DNA of 64,000 bases from Chitinivorax tropicus. Lineage in GTDB: Bacteria > Pseudomonadota > Gammaproteobacteria > Burkholderiales > SCOH01. The stretch covers positions 62,001 through 126,000 of the forward strand of contig NZ_JACHHY010000001.1 in assembly GCF_014202905.1 (NCBI RefSeq), written 5' to 3'. The notes beneath the pieces were generated by a model. The model was not told the DNA's origin. It was given only the letters and a program-made list of their open reading frames with translations, and searched no databases. Made by a program: the position numbers and the translations under genes. Positions within the stretch are counted from its first letter, which is position 1. Each line of letters starts with the position of its first letter. Positions 9,587 to 19,392 of this stretch are shown here, one piece after another.

Positions 9587-10737
9587 CATCGCACGATATT
9601 TTGATCTGGTCACGGCGCATGCTGGTCATGACCCGCAAGGAATTCCTGCAACTGTTGCGCGACGGCGTATTGTTGATATTCATCGCCTATGCTTTCACAG
9701 CGGATATCTACCTGGCGGCCTCCGGCGTGTCCTTGCAGCTCAATCAGGCGGCCACCCGTGTTTTGGATCAAGACCGGTCGGGCGCTTCACGCGAGCTGCT
9801 GGGACGCTTCCAGGCACCCTACTTCCGCATCGATGGCGCACTGGCCAGTAGCCGAGAGGGCCAGCAGCTATTGGATGAAGGGCGTGCCATGCTGACGCTG
9901 GACATCCCCCCGCAATTCGAACACGACCTGCAGCGAGGGCAGCCCACCGCCATCCAAATGCAGATCGATGCCACCAACAGCGTGCTGGGTTTCCTTGCCA
10001 GCAGCTACGCGGCGCAGATCGTGGGCGGATTCGGACTGGAGGCCGGGTTGCACCAAGCCGGGCTGAGCGGCGGCAGACTGACCGATCTGCCTGTCATCGA
10101 GAACCGTAGCCGGGTCTGGTACAACCCCAATCAGAACGATGCCTGGTTCATGGGCATCACCGAGTTGTTGACTGTGATCACCGTATTCGCGGTTTTACTG
10201 CCTGCTGCGGCCATGGTGCGGGAAAAGGAAAGAGGTACGGTGGAGCAGCTGTTGGTTTCGCCACTCTCCCCTTTTCAGATCATGTTTCCCAAAGTCATCT
10301 CGATGACCGTCGTGATCCTGTTGGGCAGCGGCCTTAGCCTGTTTGCCGTGCTGATGCCGGCGTTCGACCTGCCGGCGCGTGGCAGTCTGGTGGCTTTTTT
10401 CGGGCTGACTGCTTTATATGTCTTTACCACCGCAGGCTTGGGGCTGTTTGCCGCCACGTTGGCGCGCAACCTGGCCCAGGTTGGCATGTTGACCATTCTG
10501 ATCCTGGCACCGATGCTCTTCCTGTCCGGGGCCTGGACCCCGCCGGAAGCCATGCCGGTCTGGCTGCGTGACATGATGTATGTCTCACCCCTGCACTACT
10601 ACATTGATATTGCCTTTGGTCTGTTGCTGAAGGGTCAGTCTTTGCGCGCTTTGCTGCCCACGATCGGTGGCATGCTCCTGCTCGGCGCAGTGGTCTTTGG
10701 CTTCGGGCTGTATCGTTTCCGCAGGCAGTTTGGTTGA
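9583..10737 (+). CDS. ABC-2 type transporter permease (second)
   Basis: A 384-residue paralogue of the preceding permease, with the same plan: a first helix at about residues 28-48, an extracytoplasmic domain (about 50-180) and five C-terminal helices, with the motif MVREKERGTVEQLLVSPL that is very typical of ABC-2 permeases. It ends the efflux operon. No clear terminator follows; the next gene (nudK-like) starts 78 bases on and could be read through or have its own promoter. Identical length and divergent sequence suggest an old duplication giving a heterodimeric channel. Confidence 0.92.
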   Translation: MTSHDILIWSRRMLVMTRKEFLQLLRDGVLLIFIAYAFTADIYLAASGVSLQLNQAATRVLDQDRSGASRELLGRFQAPYFRIDGALASSREGQQLLDEGRAMLTLDIPPQFEHDLQRGQPTAIQMQIDATNSVLGFLASSYAAQIVGGFGLEAGLHQAGLSGGRLTDLPVIENRSRVWYNPNQNDAWFMGITELLTVITVFAVLLPAAAMVREKERGTVEQLLVSPLSPFQIMFPKVISMTVVILLGSGLSLFAVLMPAFDLPARGSLVAFFGLTALYVFTTAGLGLFAATLARNLAQVGMLTILILAPMLFLSGAWTPPEAMPVWLRDMMYVSPLHYYIDIAFGLLLKGQSLRALLPTIGGMLLLGAVVFGFGLYRFRRQFG

Positions 10738-10814
10738 GTCGGCCTGCGCCGCACTGGCTAACCATAATAATGGGTCGATTCAGGTACACTATGGGCTGAT
10801 CCTCTTTCCTGGCA

Positions 10815-11399
10815 ATGAACATGACAGAAAACCGCATCCGCATCGATCAAGAAGAAGTGCTGTCCGACAACTGGTATATCCTGCGCAAGTACAGCTACCA
10901 GTACCAGCGCCAGGACGGGGCCACTCAGCAGCAGGTGCGCGAAGTCTATGACCGTGGCAACGGTGCCACCATTCTGCTCTACAACCTTGAGCAAGGGACA
11001 GTCATCCTGATCCGCCAGTTCCGTCTGCCCACCTTCCTGAATGGTTACCACGGTTTCCTGATCGAAACCTGTGCTGGTCTCTTGGATGAAGACGACCCGG
11101 AAACCTGTATCAAACGTGAAACTGAAGAGGAAACAGGTTTCAAGGTGAGTCACGTTCGAAAGGTGTTCGACGTATTCATGAGCCCTGGCGCGGTGACGGA
11201 ACGTATCCATTTCTTCATCGGTGAATACGAACACGACTCACGCAGCCATGTGGGTGGCGGTTTGATTGAAGAAGGAGAGGAAATCGAAGTGCTGGAGCTG
11301 GAATTCGACGAGGCATTGGCCATGATCGATCGTGGCGAGATCATCGATGCCAAGACCATCATGCTGTTACAGCATTTGCGATTGAAAAACATACTTTGA
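10815..11399 (+). CDS. nudK: Nudix hydrolase, GDP-mannose pyrophosphatase type
   Basis: A cytoplasmic Nudix hydrolase of 194 residues. The Nudix box lies near residues 88-112 ([20 protein letters not shown], then TGF). Its one-residue-short spacing is the one I recall for E. coli NudK rather than the generic box, and the flanking residues (CIKRE, TGF) also fit NudK. NudK splits GDP-mannose and related sugar nucleotides to the sugar phosphate and the nucleoside monophosphate. The C-terminal segment [13 protein letters not shown] is also family-like. Start codons at 10815 and 10821 are both possible. An ADP-ribose pyrophosphatase activity cannot be ruled out. Confidence 0.85.
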   Translation: MNMTENRIRIDQEEVLSDNWYILRKYSYQYQRQDGATQQQVREVYDRGNGATILLYNLEQGTVILIRQFRLPTFLNGYHGFLIETCAGLLDEDDPETCIKRETEEETGFKVSHVRKVFDVFMSPGAVTERIHFFIGEYEHDSRSHVGGGLIEEGEEIEVLELEFDEALAMIDRGEIIDAKTIMLLQHLRLKNIL

Positions 11400-11543
11400 T
11401 CACACTCATCGACTGCAATCAGGCGGGGATGTTAGCCGCCCGAGCAGCCTGGTGGCGCTCTGGGGGCTTGCAGCGCCCCGCTTTGGACATGTCAATCTGG
11501 CGGCGCCAGTTCCCGCTCAGATCCGATCGTTCACAGCAGGGTG

Positions 11544-13193
11544 TCAAGCCAGCTTGAACCGGGCCACCGATACCTGCAGCTGCTCGGCAATGCTGGCCAG
11601 ATCCTGCGCAGACTGCGAGACACTGACCACCGTGGCCTGATTCTCCTCCGACATCTGCGCCACCACCTCGACCCGCTTGGCCAACTCATTGCTGGCATGG
11701 CTTTGTTCGCCAGTCGAAGTGGCAATGCCTCCGATGGCCTGTACGACCACGCCAGCTTTCACCTGCACGTCTTCAATGGTCTGTGCCGCGCGCTCCGACG
11801 CGCTAACCACCTCGGTCACTGCATCACAGCTTTGCCGCATACTGGCCTGCGCCGTCTGCACCCCTCTTTGGATCGAGGCGATCATATTGGTGATTTCCGA
11901 GGCAGAGGTGGTTGTCCGCTCCGCCAGTTTACGTACTTCATCCGCCACCACCGCAAACCCTCGCCCGGTGTCACCAGCCCGCGCCGCTTCGATGGCAGCA
12001 TTCAGCGCAAGCAGATTGGTCTGGTCCGCCACATCCTTGATGACCGTGGCAATGCTGCCGATCTGTTGCGCGCTGCTCGACAATGTCTCCAGCTCTGCCG
12101 CTGTCTGCACGACCCGTTCGCTGACTTTCTTGACCAATTGTGTTGCGCTGATCACCTCATTATTGCCATGATCGGCCTTGCTGCCCGCCTCGACGGCGTT
12201 CTCACTGGCATAGCCGGCATTGTTGGAGATGTTGGCGATACTGACGGTCAACTCCTCCACACTAGCCGCCGCCGACGCTGTCGCATCCACCTGCTGGTTG
12301 ACACTGGCGGACATCTGCTCTGTTGCAGTGGCCAGCTCCTCCGCAGTGCTGGCCAGGGTCTGTGCGGAATTCAGGATATGCCCGATGGTTGATCTGAGAT
12401 CACCTTGCATGGAGGACAGAAAGGTCATCATGGTGGCCACCTCATCATTGCCCACCACCTGGATCTGCTCAGAGAAGTCGCCCTGCCCAACGCGCTTGAT
12501 CGATTGCGCCGCGCGAGCCAGCGCACCGACGATACCCTGTTGCACCAGCAAGCCGAAGATGAACATCAACACAGTCAATACCACGGCAATGGTGATCAAT
12601 TGATTGCGGGTGGAGGCATAGCTCGCCTCTGCATTTTTATGGGCCTCTTCAGCCAACTGCTGGTTGGTCTCCATCAATTTCGACAGCAAGTCATCCACAA
12701 TCTTGAATTTGGGGCGGCACTCAGCACGCATCACCTCCAGCGCCTTGGTGTTACCTGCGCCATCGCCAGTGTCAGCATAGGAAAGATCACGTGCCTGCTT
12801 GCAGGCAGCCTCCATCGTCGGCCAGGCAGCATCGAATTGTTTGAGCAGATCGACCTCCTGCGGGGTCAGTTCGCTCTTACGGTACTCATCCAGCAAGCGG
12901 TTCATTTCAGCCACTTGCTTGGCGCGATTGGCGGTCACTTCATCCATCGCGCTTTTCTCAGGCTCAGCGATGAACCGGTAGTCACTGCGATTGGCATAGA
13001 TGGCATATTGATTGGCACTCGCGATCAAAATGATCGGTTTCGTCTGATTGGAATACATGTCACCAGCCAGCTTGGCCATGGCGCTGGTGCTTTGAACGCC
13101 GATCGACCCGGCAATGATCAAACCTGCCACCGCCAACACAATCAAGGCAATCACCTTCACCCGGATGCTGAAATTGGAAAGCAAGGCCTGCAT
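11544..13193 (-). CDS. Methyl-accepting chemotaxis protein
   Basis: A transmembrane chemoreceptor of 549 residues. A first membrane helix (about residues 12-32) and a second near 190-210 enclose a helical ligand-binding domain of the four-helix-bundle type. HAMP follows, then the long cytoplasmic signalling helices with the highly conserved tip ([34 protein letters not shown]). It lacks a C-terminal NWETF-type CheR tether. The start at 13193 has GAGGGG 7 bases upstream; the ATG at 13199 is too close to it. The gene is monocistronic. The ligand is unknown and no che genes are nearby. Confidence 0.93.
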   Translation of the reverse strand: MQALLSNFSIRVKVIALIVLAVAGLIIAGSIGVQSTSAMAKLAGDMYSNQTKPIILIASANQYAIYANRSDYRFIAEPEKSAMDEVTANRAKQVAEMNRLLDEYRKSELTPQEVDLLKQFDAAWPTMEAACKQARDLSYADTGDGAGNTKALEVMRAECRPKFKIVDDLLSKLMETNQQLAEEAHKNAEASYASTRNQLITIAVVLTVLMFIFGLLVQQGIVGALARAAQSIKRVGQGDFSEQIQVVGNDEVATMMTFLSSMQGDLRSTIGHILNSAQTLASTAEELATATEQMSASVNQQVDATASAAASVEELTVSIANISNNAGYASENAVEAGSKADHGNNEVISATQLVKKVSERVVQTAAELETLSSSAQQIGSIATVIKDVADQTNLLALNAAIEAARAGDTGRGFAVVADEVRKLAERTTTSASEITNMIASIQRGVQTAQASMRQSCDAVTEVVSASERAAQTIEDVQVKAGVVVQAIGGIATSTGEQSHASNELAKRVEVVAQMSEENQATVVSVSQSAQDLASIAEQLQVSVARFKLA

Positions 13194-13312
13194 ACCCATC
13201 CCCTCATATTTTGATGCTACGGAAACCATCTTCTGTTGAGGGCCACCGGCGCAATCAAGATGGCTCATTGCTTATCTTTATAGCCAATAATCCAGGTATA
13301 GGCAGGCGATCA

Positions 13313-13346
13313 GAAAATAAAACAGGCAGCCAAAGCTGCCTGTTTG
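13313..13346 (-). terminator. Rho-independent terminator after dctM
   Basis: A perfect 10-base-pair inverted repeat (AACAGGCAGC, loop CAAA, GCTGCCTGTT) at 13321-13344. Read on the minus strand, the stem is followed by TTTTATTTT. It lies just past the dctM stop and ends the TRAP transporter transcript. Confidence 0.85.
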
Positions 13347-13367
13347 TTACCGCGAAATAACCAGCGA

Positions 13368-14747
13368 TCAGGTGATCATGCCCAGCATCTTTGGTAACCA
13401 CAGCGAAATGCCGGGGATATAGGTCACCACGATCAAGAAGAACACCATTGTCAACAGCCAAGGCCAGACTGCAACCGTCAGCTCAGTGATCCCCATCTTG
13501 GTGATGCCCGACGCAACATAGAGATTCAGGCCAACCGGCGGGTGGCACATGCCCACCTCCATGTTCACCACGATCAGAATCCCAAAATGGACGGGATGTA
13601 TGCCCAATTGTGTCGCCACCGGAAACAGGATCGGTGCCAAGATCAGCACGATCGAAGAGGGTTCCATTACATTGCCCGCCAGCAGCAGCAAGAGATTCAC
13701 CGCCAGCAGGAATGTGATCGGGCCCAGCCCCATGTGCAGCATCCAGTCTGCCATGGCTTGCGGAATGTTTTCGTGCGTCATCAGGAACGAGAACAACACC
13801 GCGTTGGTGATGATGTACAGCAACATCGCCGACATCGACGCCGAATCCAGCAACACCTTGGGAATCTGTGACAGACGCAAGTCTTTGTAGACAAACACAG
13901 CGATGAAGAAAGCATACACCGCACTCATTGCTGCAGCTTCAGTCGGGGTGAAGATGCCGGTATAGATCCCGCCCATCACAATGACGATCAACAGCAGGCC
14001 CCATACCGAACGACGGAATGCTTGCCAGCGCTCAGCCCAGCTTGCTTTGGCCAGCCGGGGGTAATTGTTTTTCTTGGCCCGCCACCAAGTGGTGAAACCC
14101 AGCAGGCAGGCCAGCATGATGCCAGGAATGACCCCAGCCATGAACAAGGCACCGACAGAGGTATTGGTCGCGACCGAGTACATCACCATCACGATCGAGG
14201 GTGGGATCAGAATACCCAACGCCCCGGAGGTGGTGATCACCCCTGCGCCAAAGCGGTTGGGGAAACCTTGCTTGACCATCGCGGGCAGGATGATCGAGCC
14301 GATCGCCACCACCGTGGCTGGGCTGGATCCGGACACGGCTGCGAACAATGCGCAGGCCATCACCCCGGCCAGCCCCAGCCCGCCGTACCAATGGCCGACC
14401 AGGCTGGTGGCAAAATTGATCATGCGCCGCGCCACGCCGCCATGCGTCAGGAAGTTACCCGCCAGGATGAAGAACGGGATCGCCATGATCTCGAATTTCT
14501 CAATGCCGGTGAACAGTTTCAATGCCACGGATTCAATCGGCACCTGAGTCATGGTAAACAGAAAGGTCAGCACTGTCAGGCCCAGGGCGATCGAGATTGG
14601 CATGCCAGTCAACATCAGGCCAATCAACAGGCAAAAGATGACGGCATTGGCGCCGCCGATATACGCCAGCGCGGCCAGCGCAGCCAGGATCGCAATGGGG
14701 ACCTTGATGGACAGTGGGTGTTGTGGAGGGGTATATGTCGCGCTCAT
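13368..14747 (-). CDS. dctM: TRAP transporter large permease DctM
   Basis: The 459-residue large membrane subunit of a tripartite ATP-independent periplasmic transporter. About 12 hydrophobic segments cover the protein, with DctM-family motifs such as GMPISIALGL near the N-terminus, SGSSPATVVAIGSI in the middle and PPVGLNLYVASGI near the C-terminus. It couples sodium entry to uptake of the solute delivered by DctP. The start overlaps the stop of dctQ by four bases. The substrate is probably a C4-dicarboxylate or another organic acid, judged from the DctB-like regulator next door, but TRAP specificity cannot be read from this subunit. Confidence 0.93.
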   Translation of the reverse strand: MSATYTPPQHPLSIKVPIAILAALAALAYIGGANAVIFCLLIGLMLTGMPISIALGLTVLTFLFTMTQVPIESVALKLFTGIEKFEIMAIPFFILAGNFLTHGGVARRMINFATSLVGHWYGGLGLAGVMACALFAAVSGSSPATVVAIGSIILPAMVKQGFPNRFGAGVITTSGALGILIPPSIVMVMYSVATNTSVGALFMAGVIPGIMLACLLGFTTWWRAKKNNYPRLAKASWAERWQAFRRSVWGLLLIVIVMGGIYTGIFTPTEAAAMSAVYAFFIAVFVYKDLRLSQIPKVLLDSASMSAMLLYIITNAVLFSFLMTHENIPQAMADWMLHMGLGPITFLLAVNLLLLLAGNVMEPSSIVLILAPILFPVATQLGIHPVHFGILIVVNMEVGMCHPPVGLNLYVASGITKMGITELTVAVWPWLLTMVFFLIVVTYIPGISLWLPKMLGMIT

Positions 14748-15313
14748 GCGGGCTGCCTTTCCAATTCTTCGTCCAAACCTTCCACATGGGAATGATCATG
14801 CTTCGGCAGCTCACCTGTTCGCAGGAAACGCCATGCTACTTGCAGGAAGCGGAAGCACATCAGATACGAGCCGGCGGGGATGGCCATATATACCCACCAG
14901 ATCGGTATCTCCATGTCTGCAGATGTTTGATCTGTATGGGCGATTTCCCACACGAATTTCGCGCCCAAGGTGCCGACAATGCCGGTAAACAGCGCGCCCG
15001 CCAACAGCCCCAGCACGACCGATATCTGGAAATGCCGCAGACTCAGGCGGTTGATCAGTACATCGACACCCACATGGATACCGGTGCGCACGCCATAGGC
15101 CGCCCCGAACTTGGCCATCCACACAAACATGTAGATGCACAGCTCCTGCGCCCAGGACAGGTTGAGACTGAGCAACCAGTCTTGTGCAAACCAATTGAAT
15201 CCGGTGAGGTAGCGGTGTATGACCGCGACGAAGATGATGGATGTCGCCAACGCCATCAGCGTGGCAATGATGAACTCCTCGATATGATCGAGCAGCTTCA
15301 TGAATAGCTTCAT
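14744..15313 (-). CDS. dctQ: TRAP transporter small permease DctQ
   Basis: The four-helix small membrane subunit, 189 residues, with the family features ATSIIFVAVIHRYLTG in helix 1-2, the WAQELCIYMFVWMAKFGAAYG stretch around the second helix, and the acidic/His-rich C-terminal tail. I chose the ATG at 15313, where GGAAGG sits about 5 bases upstream, over a GTG at 15328. It lies between dctP and dctM on the same strand and overlaps dctM. A gap of 218 bases separates it from dctP and has no further gene. Confidence 0.9.
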   Translation of the reverse strand: MKLFMKLLDHIEEFIIATLMALATSIIFVAVIHRYLTGFNWFAQDWLLSLNLSWAQELCIYMFVWMAKFGAAYGVRTGIHVGVDVLINRLSLRHFQISVVLGLLAGALFTGIVGTLGAKFVWEIAHTDQTSADMEIPIWWVYMAIPAGSYLMCFRFLQVAWRFLRTGELPKHDHSHVEGLDEELERQPA

Positions 15314-15531
15314 GATGCCTTCCTTCACAAGCGAGCTGTCATCGACAGCTCATTCAGGCTGGATGATTCTGTTTGCAGTCAGCTGGGTACAGCTGGCCAG
15401 CCGTACCCGATCGATGTCACGCGCTGAAGACTGCCTGAAACCGAAAAGAGGTTGTCCAATCCGAGGGATGGCGTGGTATCCACTGAGAATGACTCAGGTG
15501 GATACTCAAGCCATCCATGGACACTCGACAC

Positions 15532-16533
15532 TCATTCGTTTGCGTTGAACCCTGTTTCTTTATAGATGGCATCGATCAGCTCTTTGCCAATGCGGCTTTC
15601 CATCTGCTTATGAACGGGTGTCAAGGCGCGTTTCAAGGCTTTTTTCTCATCAGCGGTCAATGTGAGGACTTGAGTCTTCCCAGACTTTTTGATGTTGTCG
15701 ATATCGCCATCGTTTTCGCTCTTGGCAATATCATTGGCGTACTTGGTGGCATCCTTCATTGCCCCTTCCAGCGCTGTACGCACATCGCCAGGGAGCGTAT
15801 CCCAGAACTTCTTGTTGACGATGACGGCGTAGCCCAGGTAGCCATGGTCAGTCAGTGTCATGAATTTCTGAACTTCATGCATTTTCTGGGTAAAGAAATT
15901 CGAGGCAGGGTTTTCAGTACCATCCACCACCCCAGTCTGCAGGGCTTGATACACCTCGGAAAATGCCATGACCTGAGGGTTGGCACCCAGGGTACGCATT
16001 TCTGCGTCCAGCACTTTGGAAGACTGGATACGCATTTTCAGCCCTTTGAAATCCTCAGGTTTTTTGAGCGGCTTATTGGCGGAGAACTGCTTGAATCCAT
16101 TATCCCAAAAAGCCAGCCCCTTGATCCCTTTGCTGTCCAGTTTGCCCAACAGGCTGGCGCCAATGGGGCCTTGTGTAACTTTATGCAACTCAGCATAGTT
16201 ATCAAAGATATAAGGCAGATCAAAGACTTCGAATTCCTTCACGCCCAGCGGGCCGAATTTTGCCAAGCTGGGTGCCAGCATCTGTACCGCGCCCAGTTGC
16301 AGGGCCTCCAGCTCTTCCTTGTCTTTGTATAGCTGGCTGTTGGGATAGACTTCGACCTTGACACGGCCTTTGGTCCGTTCCTCCGCCAGCTTTTTGAATT
16401 GCTCGGCTGCCTTACCCTTTGGTGTATCCAATGCCACGACATGGCTGAATTTGATCACAATCGGGTTATCTGCCAGTGCCAATCCCGAGCATGCCAAGGC
16501 TAGTGCACCCAGTAGCAACGAGCGACGTTTCAT
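15532..16533 (-). CDS. dctP: TRAP transporter solute-binding protein DctP
   Basis: A periplasmic binding protein of 333 residues. The signal peptide (residues 1 to about 20, MKRRSLLLGALA start, cleavage after ALA) is followed by the DctP fold; the family segment with the conserved arginine that holds the carboxylate is LKMRIQSSKVLDAEMRTLGA, and DGTENPASNF is the usual second motif. AAGGAGA stands 7 bases before the ATG at 16533, which decides the start over an upstream one. It captures organic acids for DctQM. The gene is divergent from a sensor kinase that likely controls it. Confidence 0.93.
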   Translation of the reverse strand: MKRRSLLLGALALACSGLALADNPIVIKFSHVVALDTPKGKAAEQFKKLAEERTKGRVKVEVYPNSQLYKDKEELEALQLGAVQMLAPSLAKFGPLGVKEFEVFDLPYIFDNYAELHKVTQGPIGASLLGKLDSKGIKGLAFWDNGFKQFSANKPLKKPEDFKGLKMRIQSSKVLDAEMRTLGANPQVMAFSEVYQALQTGVVDGTENPASNFFTQKMHEVQKFMTLTDHGYLGYAVIVNKKFWDTLPGDVRTALEGAMKDATKYANDIAKSENDGDIDNIKKSGKTQVLTLTADEKKALKRALTPVHKQMESRIGKELIDAIYKETGFNANE

Positions 16534-16627
16534 GGAGTGTCTCCTTTTATCGATTAGAGTAAATATATGACAAATTCTGGTGTCTAAAGGACGGCCCCTC
16601 AATTGTGGGAAATCGAATACCATCCCG

Positions 16628-16643
16628 CTGTGGGTTTCCACAG
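16628..16643. promoter_or_regulatory. Inverted repeat between dctP and its sensor kinase
   Basis: CTGTGG, spacer GTTT, CCACAG forms a perfect 6-base-pair inverted repeat in the 140-base gap between the divergent dctP and kinase genes. A related half (TTGTGGGAAAT) lies about 20 bases to the left. It could be an operator for the FixJ-type regulator. This is a guess from position and symmetry only. Confidence 0.35.
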
Positions 16644-16673
16644 TCTGGCGCAACATAGGGCATATTCCTTACG

Positions 16674-18605
16674 ATGACGGGTATGAATCTCATTTTTCCT
16701 CCTCGCGTGCCCACCGCAACGCATCGATCATTGTGGCTGCTACCACGGATCGCCCTAGCGTTGTTCATCGCCGCCGTAGCGGGATTGTTGTGGTACTCAC
16801 ACCATGACGAGCGTAGTGAACAACGGCAGGTTCTGATCAATGATGTGCTTTGGGTTGAGCAGAATCTGCGTTTTCAATTTGAACAAACAGAAGAACGGCT
16901 AAGGTCGCTATTGCAAAGTCAGCGCAGTGGTCAGCTCGACCTCGACACTTTCAATGCCCGCGTACAATTCATACAAAGCAGCAACCCCGGCGTGACCCGT
17001 GTCCAGATCCGTTCGCCAGATGATGCTGCCATCTACGATAGTACACCAATCGGGCGGCAGTATCTGCCTGAAATCCAGGCTGCAAGCGCCTTTGCGACCC
17101 GATCAGGAAATTCTTCATATTCAGATATATTCAAGCAGGGGCAGGATGCCATCATCGCATTGGTGGTACCGGAGGGAGAGCATGTTGCCGTTGCCCTGAT
17201 GTCGCTCAACAAGATGGTGGCGCAGCAGGTGCCCTGGTGGTTTGCAGTGAAGTACCGGCTGGTGATCCACGACAGCAATGGACAGATCATCGCCAGCAAA
17301 TCACAGGTTGAAACGGGTGATGAAACCCTGTCCTATCAGGTGCCGCTGGAGCCGCCCGGAAAGGATCTGCTGCTGAAGGTCACCGCCTATCGCCAACCCA
17401 GCAGCATTGTCCGCAATCTGCTGGTCACGGCAGTCGTCAGTTTGGCGCTGGCTGTCGTATACAGCTGGTGGCGCCTACGGCGCCACGTCCAAGGGCGACT
17501 GCAGGCGGAGGCTGCGTTAAGAGCAGAACATGCCTTCCGGCAGGCGATGGAGGACTCCCTCTCGGTCGGCATGCGCGCCCGTGACCTGGAAGGCAGGATC
17601 ATCTATGTCAACCCTGCTTTCTGCAAAATGGTCGGTTTCAGCAAGGAGGAGTTGATCGGCGCGACGCCACCCTACCCCTACTGGGTGCCAGAGGCCATGG
17701 AACACCACCTGCAGCAGAACCAGGCCGTGCTGTCGGGCAATGCCCCCATGGCAGGGTTTGAATCCCGCATCCGCCATCGGAATGGCCATTATGTGGACAC
17801 CATGGTCTACACCACCCCGCTGATCGATGCCGATGGCCAGAAGCGCGGCTGGATGAGTTCGGTGCTGGACATCACCGAACGCAAGCGAATCGAGGAGCAT
17901 ACCCGCCAACAAGAAGAAGTATTGCGACAGACCGCCAAATTGGTCAGCATGGGCGAAATGGCCTCGACGCTGGCACATGAGTTGAATCAACCCTTGATGG
18001 CCATGTCGGGTTACGCCAACGCAGCCCAGCAGTTGGCCAAGCAGCCTGATCGCCAACTGCTGCTTGGCAGCACATTGGACAAGATTGCTGAGCAAGCCCA
18101 GCGCGCCGCCCAGATCGTCAGGCGCATCCGTGAATTCGTCCGTCGGAGCACGCCACACCGTGAGACGTGTAACCTGAATAGCGTAATAGATGACGCAATG
18201 GGCTTGGTTGAGCCCGATGCACGCCAGAAACGCGTCAAATTGGTGGTCAACCAGCAACCGCTACCCGACATCCAGGCGGACAAGGTGCTTATCGAGCAGG
18301 TGCTGCTCAACCTTTTACGCAATGCGATCGATGCGTGTGCCAGCCAGCCAGCCAGCGGGGGGGAAATCACCATCATGGCGTGCGAATACCGTGGTATGCT
18401 GCAAGTCAGCGTGCGGGACACAGGTGGCGGTATCCCCGACCAAGTTGCCCAACACCTGTTCGAAGCGTTTTTCACCACCAAGAACATGGGTATGGGCATG
18501 GGCTTGAGTATCTGCCGCTCCATCATCGAAAATCACCAAGGTAAGCTCTGGTTCGAGACTGAGCCTGGCGTCGGTACCTGCTTTCATTTCACCTTACCGT
18601 TATGA
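16674..18605 (+). CDS. PAS-containing sensor histidine kinase (DctB/DctS-like)
   Basis: A 643-residue inner membrane kinase. Two helices (about 23-40 and 247-265) bound a periplasmic domain of about 200 residues of the DctB/DctS PAS-like type. A cytoplasmic PAS domain (about 290-405, ending in DITERKR) precedes the HisKA region with H435 (STLAHELNQPL) and a HATPase (LLNLLRNAIDAC, VRDTGGGIP, GMGLSICRSIIE). The gene overlaps the following response regulator by four bases. Divergence from dctPQM suggests that it senses the TRAP substrate. The regulator is FixJ-type, so this is closer to DctSR of Rhodobacter than to the sigma-54 DctBD pair. Confidence 0.9.
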   Translation: MTGMNLIFPPRVPTATHRSLWLLPRIALALFIAAVAGLLWYSHHDERSEQRQVLINDVLWVEQNLRFQFEQTEERLRSLLQSQRSGQLDLDTFNARVQFIQSSNPGVTRVQIRSPDDAAIYDSTPIGRQYLPEIQAASAFATRSGNSSYSDIFKQGQDAIIALVVPEGEHVAVALMSLNKMVAQQVPWWFAVKYRLVIHDSNGQIIASKSQVETGDETLSYQVPLEPPGKDLLLKVTAYRQPSSIVRNLLVTAVVSLALAVVYSWWRLRRHVQGRLQAEAALRAEHAFRQAMEDSLSVGMRARDLEGRIIYVNPAFCKMVGFSKEELIGATPPYPYWVPEAMEHHLQQNQAVLSGNAPMAGFESRIRHRNGHYVDTMVYTTPLIDADGQKRGWMSSVLDITERKRIEEHTRQQEEVLRQTAKLVSMGEMASTLAHELNQPLMAMSGYANAAQQLAKQPDRQLLLGSTLDKIAEQAQRAAQIVRRIREFVRRSTPHRETCNLNSVIDDAMGLVEPDARQKRVKLVVNQQPLPDIQADKVLIEQVLLNLLRNAIDACASQPASGGEITIMACEYRGMLQVSVRDTGGGIPDQVAQHLFEAFFTTKNMGMGMGLSICRSIIENHQGKLWFETEPGVGTCFHFTLPL

Positions 18606-19213
18606 GCCAATTGGAACTGAAAAACGTCTTTATCGTAGATGACGATGCAGCCGTGCGGGATGCACTGGGGCTATTACTGCTGTCTCATGGCTATTCGGTA
18701 CGGACTTTTGAGTCAGGCGAACGATTCCTGGCAGCCCTGGAGCCAACATGGGAGGGTGTTGCCGTACTCGACATCCGCATGGAAGGCATGAGCGGGCAGG
18801 ATGTATTCGATGCATTGCGTCAACGGGGCAGCGAGTTGTTGATCATCTTCTTGTCCGGTCATGGCGACATCCCTATGGCAGTACAAGCAGTCAAGGATGG
18901 TGCCTTTGATTTTCTGGAAAAGCCGTGTACCGATCATTTGCTGTTGAGCAAGCTCAATGCCGCCCTGGATATCTGCCTTACCCGTAAACAATCGCGCGGC
19001 AACCAGGAAGCGGTGCATTCACGGCTGGGCAAGCTATCCCCTCGGGAGCGGGAAGTAATGGAACGCGTATTGGCTGGCAAGCTCAATAAGGTGATTGCAG
19101 ATGAACTGGACATCACCATGCGCACGGTAGAAGTCCACCGCGCCAATGTGTTTGCCAAAATGGGCGTGCGCTCGGCAGTAGAATTGGCCCAGCTATTGGC
19201 TGGGAAGGAATGA
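18602..19213 (+). CDS. FixJ-type response regulator, partner of the TRAP sensor
   Basis: A 203-residue regulator with receiver (D13/D14, phospho-acceptor D57 in VLDIRMEGMSG, lysine in FLEKPC near residue 107) and a LuxR-type helix-turn-helix (about 143-200, LSPREREVMERVL and TMRTVEVHRANV). The receiver is of the FixJ/DctR/TodT kind. Its ATG overlaps the stop of the kinase gene, so the two are coupled. It likely activates dctPQM through a site in the divergent promoter region. A strong hairpin follows 120 bases downstream. Confidence 0.92.
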   Translation: MSQLELKNVFIVDDDAAVRDALGLLLLSHGYSVRTFESGERFLAALEPTWEGVAVLDIRMEGMSGQDVFDALRQRGSELLIIFLSGHGDIPMAVQAVKDGAFDFLEKPCTDHLLLSKLNAALDICLTRKQSRGNQEAVHSRLGKLSPREREVMERVLAGKLNKVIADELDITMRTVEVHRANVFAKMGVRSAVELAQLLAGKE

Positions 19214-19336
19214 CAGAATTTATATTTTCAACAGGTCTGACAGCGTGAATCCTGTCTCTCAATGGATGAACTTATCTGACTGAAATACAAAACCCGCATA
19301 GCGAGAAATGACGCTATTGAATCATTCGGCGTGGTC

Positions 19337-19371
19337 AGCCAAGAAAAATTGACCGCTGATTTTTCTTGGCT
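19337..19371. terminator. Bidirectional terminator between convergent genes
   Basis: A perfect 13-base-pair inverted repeat: AGCCAAGAAAAAT, a 9-base loop, ATTTTTCTTGGCT. The A/T-rich inner stem gives a T run on both strands. It sits between the FixJ-type regulator on the plus strand and the secreted protein on the minus strand. Confidence 0.75.
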
Positions 19372-19392
19372 TGAATCCAAATTTAATTAGAT

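Noticed and set aside
11400-11543. Terminator between nudK and the chemoreceptor gene
   Set aside because: GGCGCT ... AGCGCC can pair over six bases, but the loop is 12 bases and no T run follows on either strand.
16534-16673. A sigma-54 promoter for the TRAP genes
   Set aside because: No convincing GG-N10-GC element was found and the paired regulator lacks a sigma-54 activation domain.
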